Shown one piece after another: positions 1 to 6,904 of a stretch of 16,270 nucleotides of DNA. The stretch spans positions 1 to 16,270 of the forward strand of contig JASIBJ010000383.1 in assembly GCA_030045215.1 (NCBI GenBank). Reading direction: 5' to 3'. The first letter of the stretch is position 1; each line of letters starts with the position of its first letter. The translations under genes and the position numbers were made by a program. The notes under the pieces were generated by a model. The model searched no databases, was not told where the DNA came from, and saw nothing but the letters and a program-made list of their open reading frames with translations. Origin of the DNA: Streptosporangiaceae bacterium (lineage in GTDB: Bacteria; Actinomycetota; Actinomycetes; Streptosporangiales; Streptosporangiaceae).

Positions 1-230
1 TCCGGGCCGTTGCCCTTTGCTGCTGACCGGGGCAGCGAGCTGGTGCTGCGTAGGCGGAACGCTGTCGGGTGCCTGGTTTCTCCCGCAGTTCTATCGTGGT
101 GTTCTGCGGGGGATGCTGGGGAGGGCAGGCTTCTGGTGAATGAACACTGCCGTTGTCGGGCCTTTTTCGTGCTTGCGGACGACGGCAGCTGGCCATAGCG
201 AGTATTAATTCGAAAAATAGCCTATAAACT
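1..230. other. Left edge, no supported gene
   Basis: No convincing gene is seen. A 62-codon open frame (10-198, plus) has no recognisable motif and odd Cys/Trp-rich composition, so I do not call it. Bases 200-229 are strikingly AT-rich for this genome and lie directly against the tRNA-derived repeat that starts at 231, as is common at the edge of an integrated element. This may be the outside flank of the island. Confidence 0.4.
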
Positions 231-276
231 GCGCACCCAGCAGGATTCGAACCTGCGCATACGGCTCCGGAGGCCG
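231..276 (-). repeat. tRNA-Arg 3'-half copy, probable att site (left)
   Basis: Forty-six bases match the 3' half of the tRNA-Arg gene at 9941-9986 with only two mismatches. The match covers the acceptor 3' strand, T arm, variable loop and anticodon arm including CCG. Beyond 276 the match ends and no 5' half follows, so this is not a working tRNA. A 3'-terminal tRNA copy far from the intact gene and in the same orientation is the usual footprint of a tRNA-targeting integrase. The mismatches suggest an old site. Confidence 0.7.
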
Positions 277-507
277 ATGGCCTAGCACTATCAGTAAGGC
301 CATGACCTGCTCAGATGCGGTCGGGCGTTCGAGTTATCCGGCGATCCGCGCCGGTTCCGGATCTTGGCCGGGGAGCGGCAAGAACTGGAATCGTTTTCCC
401 GAGCCAGGTGGGTTTGGCCAGGCCGGGCGGGCTGGCTGGCCGGAGAGAGGCTCTTCTGAGGTACTCGCGTTCGGGGTGCGCGTCCAGTGCCTGGTGTGGT
501 CGCCTTG

Positions 508-1749
508 TCACAGTTGCCAGATTGCGCTGATTGGCAGGGCCCGAAACTTGGGGCCGAAGGGCAGGGTCGCCGTGCCGGTGTAGAGCACGAAGCCGGCTAC
601 GAAGTCTCCGCCGAGCTTGTCGGCCAGCCGCCGCAGGCCGGTGAAGTCGTCGGTCCTGACCGTTGATGCGGCTTTGACCTCGATGCCGATGACTTGGCGG
701 CGCCTGTTTTCGAGCACGGCGTCGACTTCGATCTTGTTGTGGTCGCGGTAGTGGTAGAGGTCGGTGAGTTCGGTTGACCACGTGAGCTGCCGGGCGAGTT
801 CGGAGAGCACGAAACCTTCAAGCAGCGGGCCGAAAGGGGCACCGGGACGGCGCAGCGCGTGAGAGTCGACCGACAGAAGCCGGGCAGCGATCCCGCTGTC
901 AGCGAAGATGAGCTTGGGCGTGGCGGTCGCGCGGGTTCCGAGGTTGCGTGACCAGCCGGGAATGCGCTTGATGAGGAAGATCTCTTCCAGCAGGCTCATG
1001 TAGCGGGCAACCGTCGGCCGTGAGATCTGCAGGTCTGATTCGAGGCTGCCGGCGGCGACCAGCTGGCCGGATCGCGCTGCGAGCAGCCCAAGGAGCGCCT
1101 TGAGCTGAGCGGTTCGCTCGATTTCGCCTAGCTGCGTGACCTGGCGGTTGATGAGGTTCTGCAGGTAGGAATCGAAGAAACGGCCTCGGCGGCGCGGGTC
1201 GGTGCGGGCGACGGCCTCGGGCAGTCCGCCGCGGACGATGCGGTCGGCATAGTCCGCACGACTTACTGTCGACTCATGATGCAGCCCGGGCCCCAGGGTG
1301 AACGCGGCGTCGACGAAGCTGTCGGTCGTGCGGTCGATCTCGCCCTGCGAGAACGGCCAGAGCTCGATGGTCTCCATTCGGCCCGGCAGCGTGTCGGGCA
1401 GGTCACGCAGGCCCAGGAGTCGTGCCGATCCGGTAAGGAGAAACCGGCCAGGGCGGGGATCGGCATCGACGGCCGCTTTAATGGCGAGCAGCAGCTCCGG
1501 GGCACGCTGAATCTCGTCGATGACCAGAAGACCATCGAAGGACACGAACCCGACCGGGTCTGCCAGTGCCGACTGCCGGTCCTGCGGCAGGTCGAGATCT
1601 CGCCATTCGGCGGCCTTGTCGGCGGCGATCTGGCGGACCAGCGTGCTCTTGCCAGCCTGGCGTGCGCCATTGACCAGAATCACCCTGGTATCAGCGAGCG
1701 CCTCGGCGACCGCGGAAGCTGCCCGCCTCGGCACGAATGAGGAAGCCAT
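508..1749 (-). CDS. ATP-binding protein, AAA-like with DUF4143 C-terminus
   Basis: This 413-residue protein is of the widespread bacterial and archaeal ATPase type in which an AAA domain is joined to DUF4143. A Walker A loop reads GARQAGKST (28-36), Walker B is LLVIDEIQ (74-81), and a sensor-like FLLTGSAR lies at 103-110. The middle (about 200-270) reads like a winged-helix segment. The C-terminal part contains EVDAVLE followed by IGIEVKA, a spacing reminiscent of PD-(D/E)XK nuclease folds. The family has no firmly established role, although members are often found in accessory regions. Length and motif order fit an intact gene. ATG 1749 is chosen because a -10 box sits 7 bases before it and no Shine-Dalgarno is visible. 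It is transcribed alone, away from the response-regulator remnant. Confidence 0.85.
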   Translation of the reverse strand: MASSFVPRRAASAVAEALADTRVILVNGARQAGKSTLVRQIAADKAAEWRDLDLPQDRQSALADPVGFVSFDGLLVIDEIQRAPELLLAIKAAVDADPRPGRFLLTGSARLLGLRDLPDTLPGRMETIELWPFSQGEIDRTTDSFVDAAFTLGPGLHHESTVSRADYADRIVRGGLPEAVARTDPRRRGRFFDSYLQNLINRQVTQLGEIERTAQLKALLGLLAARSGQLVAAGSLESDLQISRPTVARYMSLLEEIFLIKRIPGWSRNLGTRATATPKLIFADSGIAARLLSVDSHALRRPGAPFGPLLEGFVLSELARQLTWSTELTDLYHYRDHNKIEVDAVLENRRRQVIGIEVKAASTVRTDDFTGLRRLADKLGGDFVAGFVLYTGTATLPFGPKFRALPISAIWQL

Positions 1750-1756
1750 CCGCAGT

Positions 1757-1762
1757 AGGATA
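1757..1762 (-). promoter_or_regulatory. -10 box of a leaderless promoter for the DUF4143 ATPase
   Basis: On the minus strand TATCCT is followed by exactly 7 bases and then the ATG at 1749, so transcription would start at or next to the A of the start codon. No clear -35 box is seen. This spacing is typical of leaderless actinobacterial genes. Confidence 0.5.
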
Positions 1763-1974
1763 ACATGATCTTTCGATATGCGATACTCTGCCTTACGATC
1801 CGCGAAGCATCTCCTTCCGTTCCGCGGCAGATGATCTTTACCCGCGAGCCAGTTGCCGTCACAGCGCCCGAGCGCCCGGGGGAGCGGGACCTGGCTGGCC
1901 GATCAGGCGGCCGCGCGGTGGCGCACAGATTCCCCGGTTCGGCAGCCTCGGCCGCGTTGAGCCGCCCGGCGCGC

Positions 1975-2106
1975 CGATGGGACGAGGCCGCCGACCCGTT
2001 CACCACTACGGTCAAGACCACAATCGGCCGCCTACGAGCCAAACTCGGCGACCCGCCGGTGATCCAGACCGTCCGCGACAGCGGCTACCGCATCGGAGAA
2101 CCCTGA
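1975..2106 (+). pseudogene. Response regulator remnant, C-terminal part of OmpR-type DNA-binding domain
   Basis: The last 43 codons before the TGA at 2104 read as the end of an OmpR/PhoB winged helix: WDEAADPFTTTVKTTIGRL, then RAKLGDPPVIQTVRDSGYRI, a textbook recognition-helix and wing sequence. Upstream of about 1975 the frame loses all resemblance to the family, so the receiver domain and the first half of the DNA-binding domain are missing. The stop overlaps the start of a histidine kinase by one base (TGATG), the usual arrangement for a two-component pair. The 5' breakpoint is not near any repeat I can see. The stub is very unlikely to be expressed as a useful protein. Confidence 0.8.
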
Positions 2107-2525
2107 TGCGCCCCATGCGCAGCGGCCGGCCGCGCTGGCTGCGGCTGCCCCGCCGCACGGCCCGGCTACGCCTCACCGCCCTTTATACCTCGGCGTTCCT
2201 CGCCTGCGGCGGCGCCGTGCTCACCCTGACGTACCTGCTCTTCCGGCAAACGGCGCGTCCCGCGACCCACCTCTCCCGTGGCCGTCCCCCGGCTGACGCG
2301 GGGATTGACCGATACAAGCTCGCCGCAGCTATCGAGCAGGCCACGAAAGAGGCGATTAGCGCGGGGAACGCTCAGGTTGCCTACGACAGGAAGGTACTGC
2401 TCATTACCTCGGCCGTCGCCCTGGGGGTCTTTGCGGTGGCAGCCGCGGTTATCGGCTGGCTGCTGGCCGGCCGGGTGATTCGCCCGCTGAGCACGATCAC
2501 CTCAACCGCCCGGCGGATCAGCAGC
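2106..2525 (+). pseudogene. Sensor histidine kinase remnant, N-terminal membrane part
   Basis: From ATG 2106 the frame encodes a basic start, a first membrane helix (about residues 22-43), an extracytoplasmic stretch of about 55 residues, a second helix (about 100-122), and the first residues of a HAMP linker (RVIRPLSTITSTARRIS). At about 2520-2530 the family sequence stops. The open frame continues only because it runs antisense through the acyltransferase gene. The dimerisation domain with the phospho-His and the ATPase domain are absent from the window. The break coincides with the end of the convergent acyltransferase gene, suggesting that the kinase was cut by arrival of, or deletion next to, that gene pair. 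Confidence 0.75.
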
Positions 2526-3227
2526 CCGGGGCACGATCGTCTTGATGATCCGGGCCGGGACGCCCCCCACTATGGTCTGGTCCGGGACGTCCTTAGTTAC
2601 CACCGAGTTGGCGGCCACGATGCAGCGATTCCCGATGTCAACGCCCGCCATCACGGCGGCCTTGTAGCCGAGGAGCGTATTCGACCCGATGTGGACAGCG
2701 GAGGGGATGCGACCGCCATGCGGGAGCGGTACCGAGAAGTCGTCGTAGGCATGGCTGTGGGTCTCGATGACCACTCCGGCCGCGATCATCGTGTGATCGC
2801 CGATCGTGAGCGACGCCCGGTCGTCCAGCATCACGTCCCGGTTCAGGAACACGCCGTCGCCCAGCTCGATGTTACGGCCGGAGTTGAACAGGACGTTGTG
2901 GTGAATGACCACATCCTCCCCGCACCTTTTGAAGACGCGCCTGGCCAGGATGCGGCGCAGCTTGATGGCGAAGTCCTGCAGCATGGACGCGGGTGTCCGG
3001 TCAAACATCCGCCAGAACATGACGTAGTAAAGGTCGGACTCCAGCGCCATCTCGCGGTCCCGACCCTGGAATGGGTCGGCTGGCAGCTCCAGCTGGCTGG
3101 TTTTCAAGAATTCGTCGGCGAGATTCGAGAAAGCGCCGAAGAGCTGAGACCCCCGGTCAACCAGGCGGTCGGTCCTGACCAGCTCTTCGAACTCTGCGAG
3201 GAGCTCCGCCTCCGTGTTCCCGTTCAT
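2502..3227 (-). CDS. Left-handed beta-helix (hexapeptide-repeat) acyltransferase
   Basis: A 241-residue protein. Residues 1-100 are helical and acidic or mixed, and about 105-230 form hexapeptide repeats ([LIV]Gxxxx) such as ELGDGVFLNRDVMLDDRASL and AVMAGVDIGNRCIVAANSVV. It ends with the GGVPARIIK signature of sugar O- or N-acyltransferases. H157/H159 (ETHSHAYDD) sit where the catalytic His of such enzymes lies. It probably transfers an acetyl or other acyl group to a sugar or glycan precursor in the cytoplasm; the substrate is unknown. ATG 3227 is chosen because its ATGA overlaps the stop of the upstream glycosyltransferase and a purine-rich AGGGGA precedes it. The last few codons (2502-2525) lie inside the former kinase gene, so the native C-terminus may have been slightly altered, after the conserved core. 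Confidence 0.85.
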   Translation of the reverse strand: MNGNTEAELLAEFEELVRTDRLVDRGSQLFGAFSNLADEFLKTSQLELPADPFQGRDREMALESDLYYVMFWRMFDRTPASMLQDFAIKLRRILARRVFKRCGEDVVIHHNVLFNSGRNIELGDGVFLNRDVMLDDRASLTIGDHTMIAAGVVIETHSHAYDDFSVPLPHGGRIPSAVHIGSNTLLGYKAAVMAGVDIGNRCIVAANSVVTKDVPDQTIVGGVPARIIKTIVPRAADPPGG

Positions 3228-4003
3228 GCGTTCCCCTGTCCTGTCCTGCTCCAGGCCGGCGGGTCCACCGATGGTGGCCCCAGGGTGCGAGCCCGCCGGA
3301 GCTTTCGGGTCTCCCGCGCGATTGTCCAGGCATACTGGCTGATGACCCACGCCCGGCCGGCCAGGCGCCCGAATCTGGCACCCATCTTGGAGCTGCCGGG
3401 AGAGTACTCTCGTCGCACGGGTACCTCCACAACACGCAGGCCGTGGATGGCCGCCTCAAAGAGCGTTTCCAGCTCACTCTGGTAGTGGTTCCCTTGCAAG
3501 CGAACTGTCTGAAGCGCCTGGAAGGAGAAGCACCGGTAGCCACAGCACGGATCGGTGTAGGTCCGGCCGAGGGTGACTCGTAACGCCGCGACCAGGACCT
3601 TGCGCACCAGGTAGCGGTTGATCGGGGTCGGTCCACGGGAGGGGTCTGACAGGAACCGGTTGCCGGCCGCCAGCGCGCACTCCCCGGCCATCACGGGCTG
3701 GACCAGCCGCTCCAGGTCAGCCGGGTCGTGCTGGCCGTCGGCGTCCATCGTCACCAGCAGGGACGGAGCCAGTTCCATGGCCCGGGCGAAACCTGCCCGC
3801 AGGGCGGCTCCCTTGCCCCGGTGACCCGGGAGCCGGACGAGAACGGCGCCGTGGTCGAGCGCGACTGCTTCCGTCCCGTCGGTGGAGCCGTCGCTCACCA
3901 CGATGACCCGAACCGGCACGCCGCGGAGGGTTGCCGGCATTCTCGGGAGAAGGGTCCGGAGCGAAGCCGCCTCATTGAAGGCGGGAACCGCGACCGCGAT
4001 CAC
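3224..4003 (-). CDS. Family 2 glycosyltransferase (DPM1/polyprenyl-phosphate sugar synthase-like)
   Basis: A 259-residue GT-A enzyme. The sequence shows VAVPAFNEAASL (4-15), VVSDGSTDGT (35-44), GKGAALRAGF (63-72), the metal- and nucleotide-binding MDADGQHD with D87 and D89, then DPCCGYRCFS and SELE further on. This layout matches soluble dolichol- or polyprenyl-phosphate mannose/glucose synthases. No C-terminal membrane helices are visible. The likely role is transfer of a sugar from an NDP-sugar to a lipid carrier at the inner face of the membrane. GTG 4003 is preferred over GTG 4030 because GGAGG lies 7 bases upstream and the family core begins at once. Its stop overlaps the acyltransferase start by four bases, so the two are translationally coupled and probably serve one glycan-modification step. 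Confidence 0.85.
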   Translation of the reverse strand: MIAVAVPAFNEAASLRTLLPRMPATLRGVPVRVIVVSDGSTDGTEAVALDHGAVLVRLPGHRGKGAALRAGFARAMELAPSLLVTMDADGQHDPADLERLVQPVMAGECALAAGNRFLSDPSRGPTPINRYLVRKVLVAALRVTLGRTYTDPCCGYRCFSFQALQTVRLQGNHYQSELETLFEAAIHGLRVVEVPVRREYSPGSSKMGARFGRLAGRAWVISQYAWTIARETRKLRRARTLGPPSVDPPAWSRTGQGNA

Positions 4004-4010
4004 GCCGACA

Positions 4011-4015
4011 CCTCC
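4011..4015 (-). promoter_or_regulatory. Shine-Dalgarno deciding the glycosyltransferase start
   Basis: GGAGG on the minus strand lies 7 bases before GTG 4003. The alternative upstream GTG at 4030 has no comparable site, so this places the start at 4003. Confidence 0.6.
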
Positions 4016-4332
4016 GTCAGAGCACGGCACGGACAGTTGAGATCACAAGGCTGAGATAGTCGCCACAGCCTGCACCACGACATATATAGGCCACGTACAT
4101 ACCAGCGCAAAAGTATACGGCTACGCGATGCCCCAGGCATTGTCGGCATTCGGTATTACCTGCACGAGCGCCCGCATGCCGGATTACTCAGTGGCCGTTG
4201 ACACCGGAACGCACTACTTTCATGGAGAAGCAAGGAAGTTGGCGGTGACGTCGGTCCGGAGAGCCGGAGAGCGCGCGCATACCGAAGGCCCGGGTTTTCT
4301 AGGCCTGGCAGCAGATACGGAGTTCGGCACCA
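4016..4332. other. Intergenic, promoter side of the glycosyltransferase pair
   Basis: No gene is supported. The part at 4080-4125 is AT-rich for this genome (runs such as CATATATAGG and AAAGTATACGG) and may hold the promoter of the glycosyltransferase pair, but I cannot fix a -35/-10 set. A 128-codon plus-strand frame here is antisense to the AbiEii remnant and has no family features. Confidence 0.35.
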
Positions 4333-4815
4333 CTAGCTTCGGTTTCGCGGGTGTCCCCGCGCGGGCCGCGCACGTCGCGGCTGCGCCGGGCTGTAACGGT
4401 CGAGCATCTGCGCGGTGTCGGCATAGTCGCGGACTTCGACGCGGCTCGCCAGCGCGCACACCTTGCCGCCAAGCACGTCCTCCAGCGCCAGCACCGGGCC
4501 GATCTCCATGCTGACCGGTCCCCGGCTGCGGTCGAAGTAGGCCATCTGCAGCATCGTCTGCTCGCCGCCGGGAGTGGTAACGGTCCACTCGGCCAGCCCG
4601 CGGCCCATGCCGGGGAATAGGTCGGCCAGGTCGGCTGCATCGTCCTGCCGTTCGGCCAGTAAGCCGGCGGCTGCGAGCGCCGACTCGACGGCGGCGGCCG
4701 CAGCTTCGACGCCGTGTCCCTGGTCTGTGAACAGGTCAACATCCTGCGTCGGGCGCGTGGTCAGCCCATGGGCTGACCTGCAGAAACGTTGGATCTGGGT
4801 TCAGGCTGACGACAT
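4333..4815 (-). pseudogene. AbiEii/AbiGii-type nucleotidyltransferase remnant
   Basis: Read from ATG 4815 the frame gives four codons (MSSA), a TGA at 4801-4803, then a recognisable AbiEii-like body. The body shows AHGLTTRPTQDVDLFTD with the nucleotidyltransferase Asp pair (DVD), GPVSMEIGPVLALEDVLGGK, and the KVCAL..R.EVRDYAD signature. The family sequence ends near DRYSPAQ and the frame closes at 4333 without the usual C-terminal half. The N-terminal helix and Gly-Gly loop before the Asp pair are also missing. So both ends are lost and an early stop is present. AbiEii proteins are nucleotidyltransferase toxins of type IV abortive-infection systems paired with AbiEi; no AbiEi-like gene is seen. 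It was probably once expressed from the repeated leader at 4813-4837. Confidence 0.7.
4759..4778. repeat. Perfect 20-bp palindrome
   Basis: GGTCAGCCCATGGGCTGACC is its own reverse complement over all 20 bases. It lies at the point where family-like AbiEii sequence (AHGLTT) begins, so it may mark a deletion junction, be an operator, or partly reflect coding constraint. Confidence 0.6.
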
Positions 4816-4837
4816 CTCTATTGTCATTCTCTCGCGG
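4813..4837 (-). repeat. Third copy of a repeated gene leader (short)
   Basis: On the minus strand CGCGAGAGAATGAC is followed by an AG-rich run and an ATG (4815). The same 14 bases, with an ATG a few bases further on, occur at 9808-9836, and a slightly changed copy at 8503-8529. The match stops upstream of the 14-mer, unlike the two long copies. Confidence 0.5.
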
Positions 4838-5204
4838 CCTCAACCTGAGCTGTTATGACTACGAGGAAGCTGCAGGTGGATGGCCGGATGGTGATGGCTG
4901 CGCGTTACGCCGACTTGTGGATCTTGTACAGCTGAGTCGAGTGGCCAGTCGGCACGCCGCCAGACAGGGCGACGCGTCACAGGGATCCGATCTGAGGACC
5001 TGCTGCCGCTTGAATGGTCCGGCTGTCCAGAGCCGTGCCAGCCTGCCAACGGCATCCGGTCTTGATCTCACGGCTGGTGGCTCACGCTGGTTGCGTGTGC
5101 GGAGCAAGCTGTCGCGGCAAATGCGCGAGTTCTGGGCACCCTCTGACACGCCCGGCCGCATGTCCTTTGATGTCTTCTTCCAGTGGCCTCTTCGCTGGTG
5201 AGAC
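4838..5204. other. Intergenic with a possible frameshifted coding scrap
   Basis: No intact gene. On the plus strand a frame from ATG 4855 reads MTTRKLQVDGRMVMAARYAD and soon hits TGA. A shift of frame at about 4912 continues as LVDLVQLSRVASRHAARQGD, which looks more protein-like than random sequence. This may be a remnant of a small gene broken by an indel, but I recognise no family. Bases 5000-5204 hold nothing I can support. Confidence 0.25.
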
Positions 5205-6746
5205 TCAGCCGGCCAGCAGCGGGATGAGGACCTGGGCGTTGGGGGTACCCCAGCCGGTCACCGGGTCCCATCCTGGCCCCGCCTGGAAGCCGGTGATCGT
5301 GACCGGCGGCGAGGCCGAGCCGAGGACCACCGTGTTGTTGCCGGTAGTGATGTCATGGAACGCCTTGCGGTAGAGCGGGCCGCGGGCGATGCGGTATATG
5401 GCGGGGTTGACGAAGCCGAGCGGGTGGCCGGCCTCCTGGTCGGCCAGCGCGATGAGGCCGGCCCAGAACGGCGCGCCGGCGCTTGTGCCGCCGGCCCCGA
5501 CGAGCCAGTAGCTGCCGTCCGGTGCGCTGAACGCGAGCGCCATGCCGGTCGTACCGTCAGCGTCGGCCGCGACGTCGGGCACGCCGCGGGTGGCGGCGAT
5601 GCCGGGCACGCCGTCCTGGTAGGCGGGCCGGGCGAACAGGTGGCTGAACCCGCCACCTGATGCAGTAGTGACGCGCTGGTCGGTGCCGTTATAGGCGGTC
5701 TCGCTGAGGTACGCGCCGGTGACGGAGTTCGCGGTCAGGCTGGTGCCGCCTACCCCGAGCACGAGTGGATCGGAAGCAGGCAGGATGACCTGCCTGACCG
5801 GCGTGGACGAGTCAAAGCCGAGTACGCCCTCGTCCCCCGAAGCGGCGACGACGGTGACATGACGGGCGGCAGCGTACTCCAGCGCTGAGTTCATGGTCGC
5901 CACCTCGGGGCGGGTCCACGAGTCCTCGCCGACGCTGAAGTCCTCGCCTACCTGGCACTGGGACATCACGGCTGCGTAGCGGACGGCGAGCCGCACGTAC
6001 GAGGCGAACGTGACGGCGAACCTGGCCGGGGTGCTCACGCCCGCCGGGCCGATCAGGATCTCGCGGATCGTGGCGTCCGGGGCGACGGCGTGCACCATCT
6101 CGGTGTCCTCCACCTCTTCCTCGCTGGCCAGCCACGGTGAGGCGGACGCGCCTGCCAGGGTGGTGCTGATCTGGATCCGCGCCGGGGGCAGTCCGAACCG
6201 CTGGTTGAAGTCCGCCAGATCCTGCCGGATGTCGGTGACCGCCGGGGTCTGCACCGGTCCTGTCTCCGCCTGCTCGGGCAGCGCTACTGTGACGCCGCGG
6301 CCGTCGATCCCGCGGTCCAGTAGCGGCTGGATGCCGTAGGCGACCCGGAACTGCCGGGGTGCGTAACACGCCGGCGCTGCCAGGCAGTCCGTCTCCGCGA
6401 TGGGCGGGCTGGCCGGTCCCGTGGTACTGCCCGGTCCCGCGCTGGCGGGCTTCAGCAGATGCTGGCAGCTGGCGTAGGCCCGGCCGGCGGGGCTGTTGGC
6501 CTGCGGATGCCCGCTGACGCTGACGCTGGGATTTCCCGACGGACTGGGGTCGGGGAAGTCCGGCACGCCGTGGGTCTGCATGCAGTGCGCGAAGGCAAGG
6601 TCCGCCCGGTAGGTCACCGACTGCGCCGAGACGGCGCCGCCGGAGGACACGGGACTGGTGCTGCACCCCGCCAGCACGCCGCCTGCTGTTATGGCAGCCA
6701 GGGCTGCGGCGCGCCGCACAGCTCGCCTGCCGGTCTTGTCATTCAT
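5205..6746 (-). CDS. Secreted S53 (sedolisin/kumamolisin-like) peptidase lipoprotein
   Basis: A 513-residue exported serine-carboxyl peptidase. Residues 1-28 form a lipoprotein signal ending in LAGC (lipidated Cys28). Residues 45-100 form a small domain, FAHCMQTHGVPDFPDP (52-67, Cys55) to YASCQHLL (Cys94), like that of many small actinobacterial lipoproteins. The S53 catalytic domain follows from about 128: E210 and D214 (EEEVEDTEMVHAVAPDA), oxyanion D305 (ASGDEG), nucleophile S422 (GGTSAGAPFWAG), and the Ca-site elements D465 and GPGWDPVTGWGTPN. All active-site residues are present. The usual S53 pro-domain of about 150-180 residues is not recognisable. ATG 6746 is chosen because GGGAG lies 5 bases upstream and the lipobox then falls correctly; the open frame extends 130 codons further upstream without meaning. 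It lies divergent to a response-regulator stump and may once have been under its control. Confidence 0.9.
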   Translation of the reverse strand: MNDKTGRRAVRRAAALAAITAGGVLAGCSTSPVSSGGAVSAQSVTYRADLAFAHCMQTHGVPDFPDPSPSGNPSVSVSGHPQANSPAGRAYASCQHLLKPASAGPGSTTGPASPPIAETDCLAAPACYAPRQFRVAYGIQPLLDRGIDGRGVTVALPEQAETGPVQTPAVTDIRQDLADFNQRFGLPPARIQISTTLAGASASPWLASEEEVEDTEMVHAVAPDATIREILIGPAGVSTPARFAVTFASYVRLAVRYAAVMSQCQVGEDFSVGEDSWTRPEVATMNSALEYAAARHVTVVAASGDEGVLGFDSSTPVRQVILPASDPLVLGVGGTSLTANSVTGAYLSETAYNGTDQRVTTASGGGFSHLFARPAYQDGVPGIAATRGVPDVAADADGTTGMALAFSAPDGSYWLVGAGGTSAGAPFWAGLIALADQEAGHPLGFVNPAIYRIARGPLYRKAFHDITTGNNTVVLGSASPPVTITGFQAGPGWDPVTGWGTPNAQVLIPLLAG

Positions 6747-6798
6747 TCCGACTCCCTCACGGATTGTTACCTCTGCGAGCTGTTTGTACAGTGCGGTT

Positions 6799-6839
6799 GG
6801 TGACAGGACCGTCACGGGAAGTGTGACCTGGCTGTCACC
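6799..6839. promoter_or_regulatory. Interrupted palindrome, probable response-regulator operator
   Basis: GGTGACAG (6799-6806) and CTGTCACC (6832-6839) are perfect inverted 8-mers, and between them GTCAC (6811-6815) and GTGAC (6822-6826) form an inner inverted pair. The cluster lies between the divergent S53 peptidase start (6746) and the response-regulator start (6905), where autoregulatory operators of two-component systems usually lie. Confidence 0.5.
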
Positions 6840-6840
6840 T

Positions 6841-6886
6841 GCCGCCTGCGATCCTGGGGGCAGGCGGCTGACATGCCGCGGGCATG
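6841..6886. promoter_or_regulatory. Two further palindromes before the response-regulator stump
   Basis: GCCGCCTGC (6841-6849) and GCAGGCGGC (6860-6868) form a perfect 9-bp inverted repeat with a 10-base loop. CATGCC-GCG-GGCATG (6872-6886) is a second palindrome. They could be regulator sites or a hairpin in the 5' leader of the truncated gene. Confidence 0.4.
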
Positions 6887-6904
6887 CGATGCGGCGGGCG
6901 GGCG

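Noticed and set aside
231..300. Second functional tRNA-Arg gene
   Set aside because: Only the 3' half is present; no D arm or acceptor 5' strand can be formed from the sequence beyond 276.
1977..3485. 502-codon plus-strand open frame
   Set aside because: Only its codons from 2106 to about 2525 resemble a protein (histidine kinase head). The rest is antisense to the acyltransferase and glycosyltransferase genes, which have full family motifs.
4333..4815. Functional AbiE abortive-infection system
   Set aside because: The AbiEii-like gene is truncated at both ends with an early stop, and no AbiEi-type antitoxin gene is present.
5812..6666. 284-codon minus-strand open frame in another frame of the S53 gene
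   Set aside because: It is an Arg/Pro-rich out-of-frame translation of the peptidase coding sequence with no domain; high GC gives long spurious frames.
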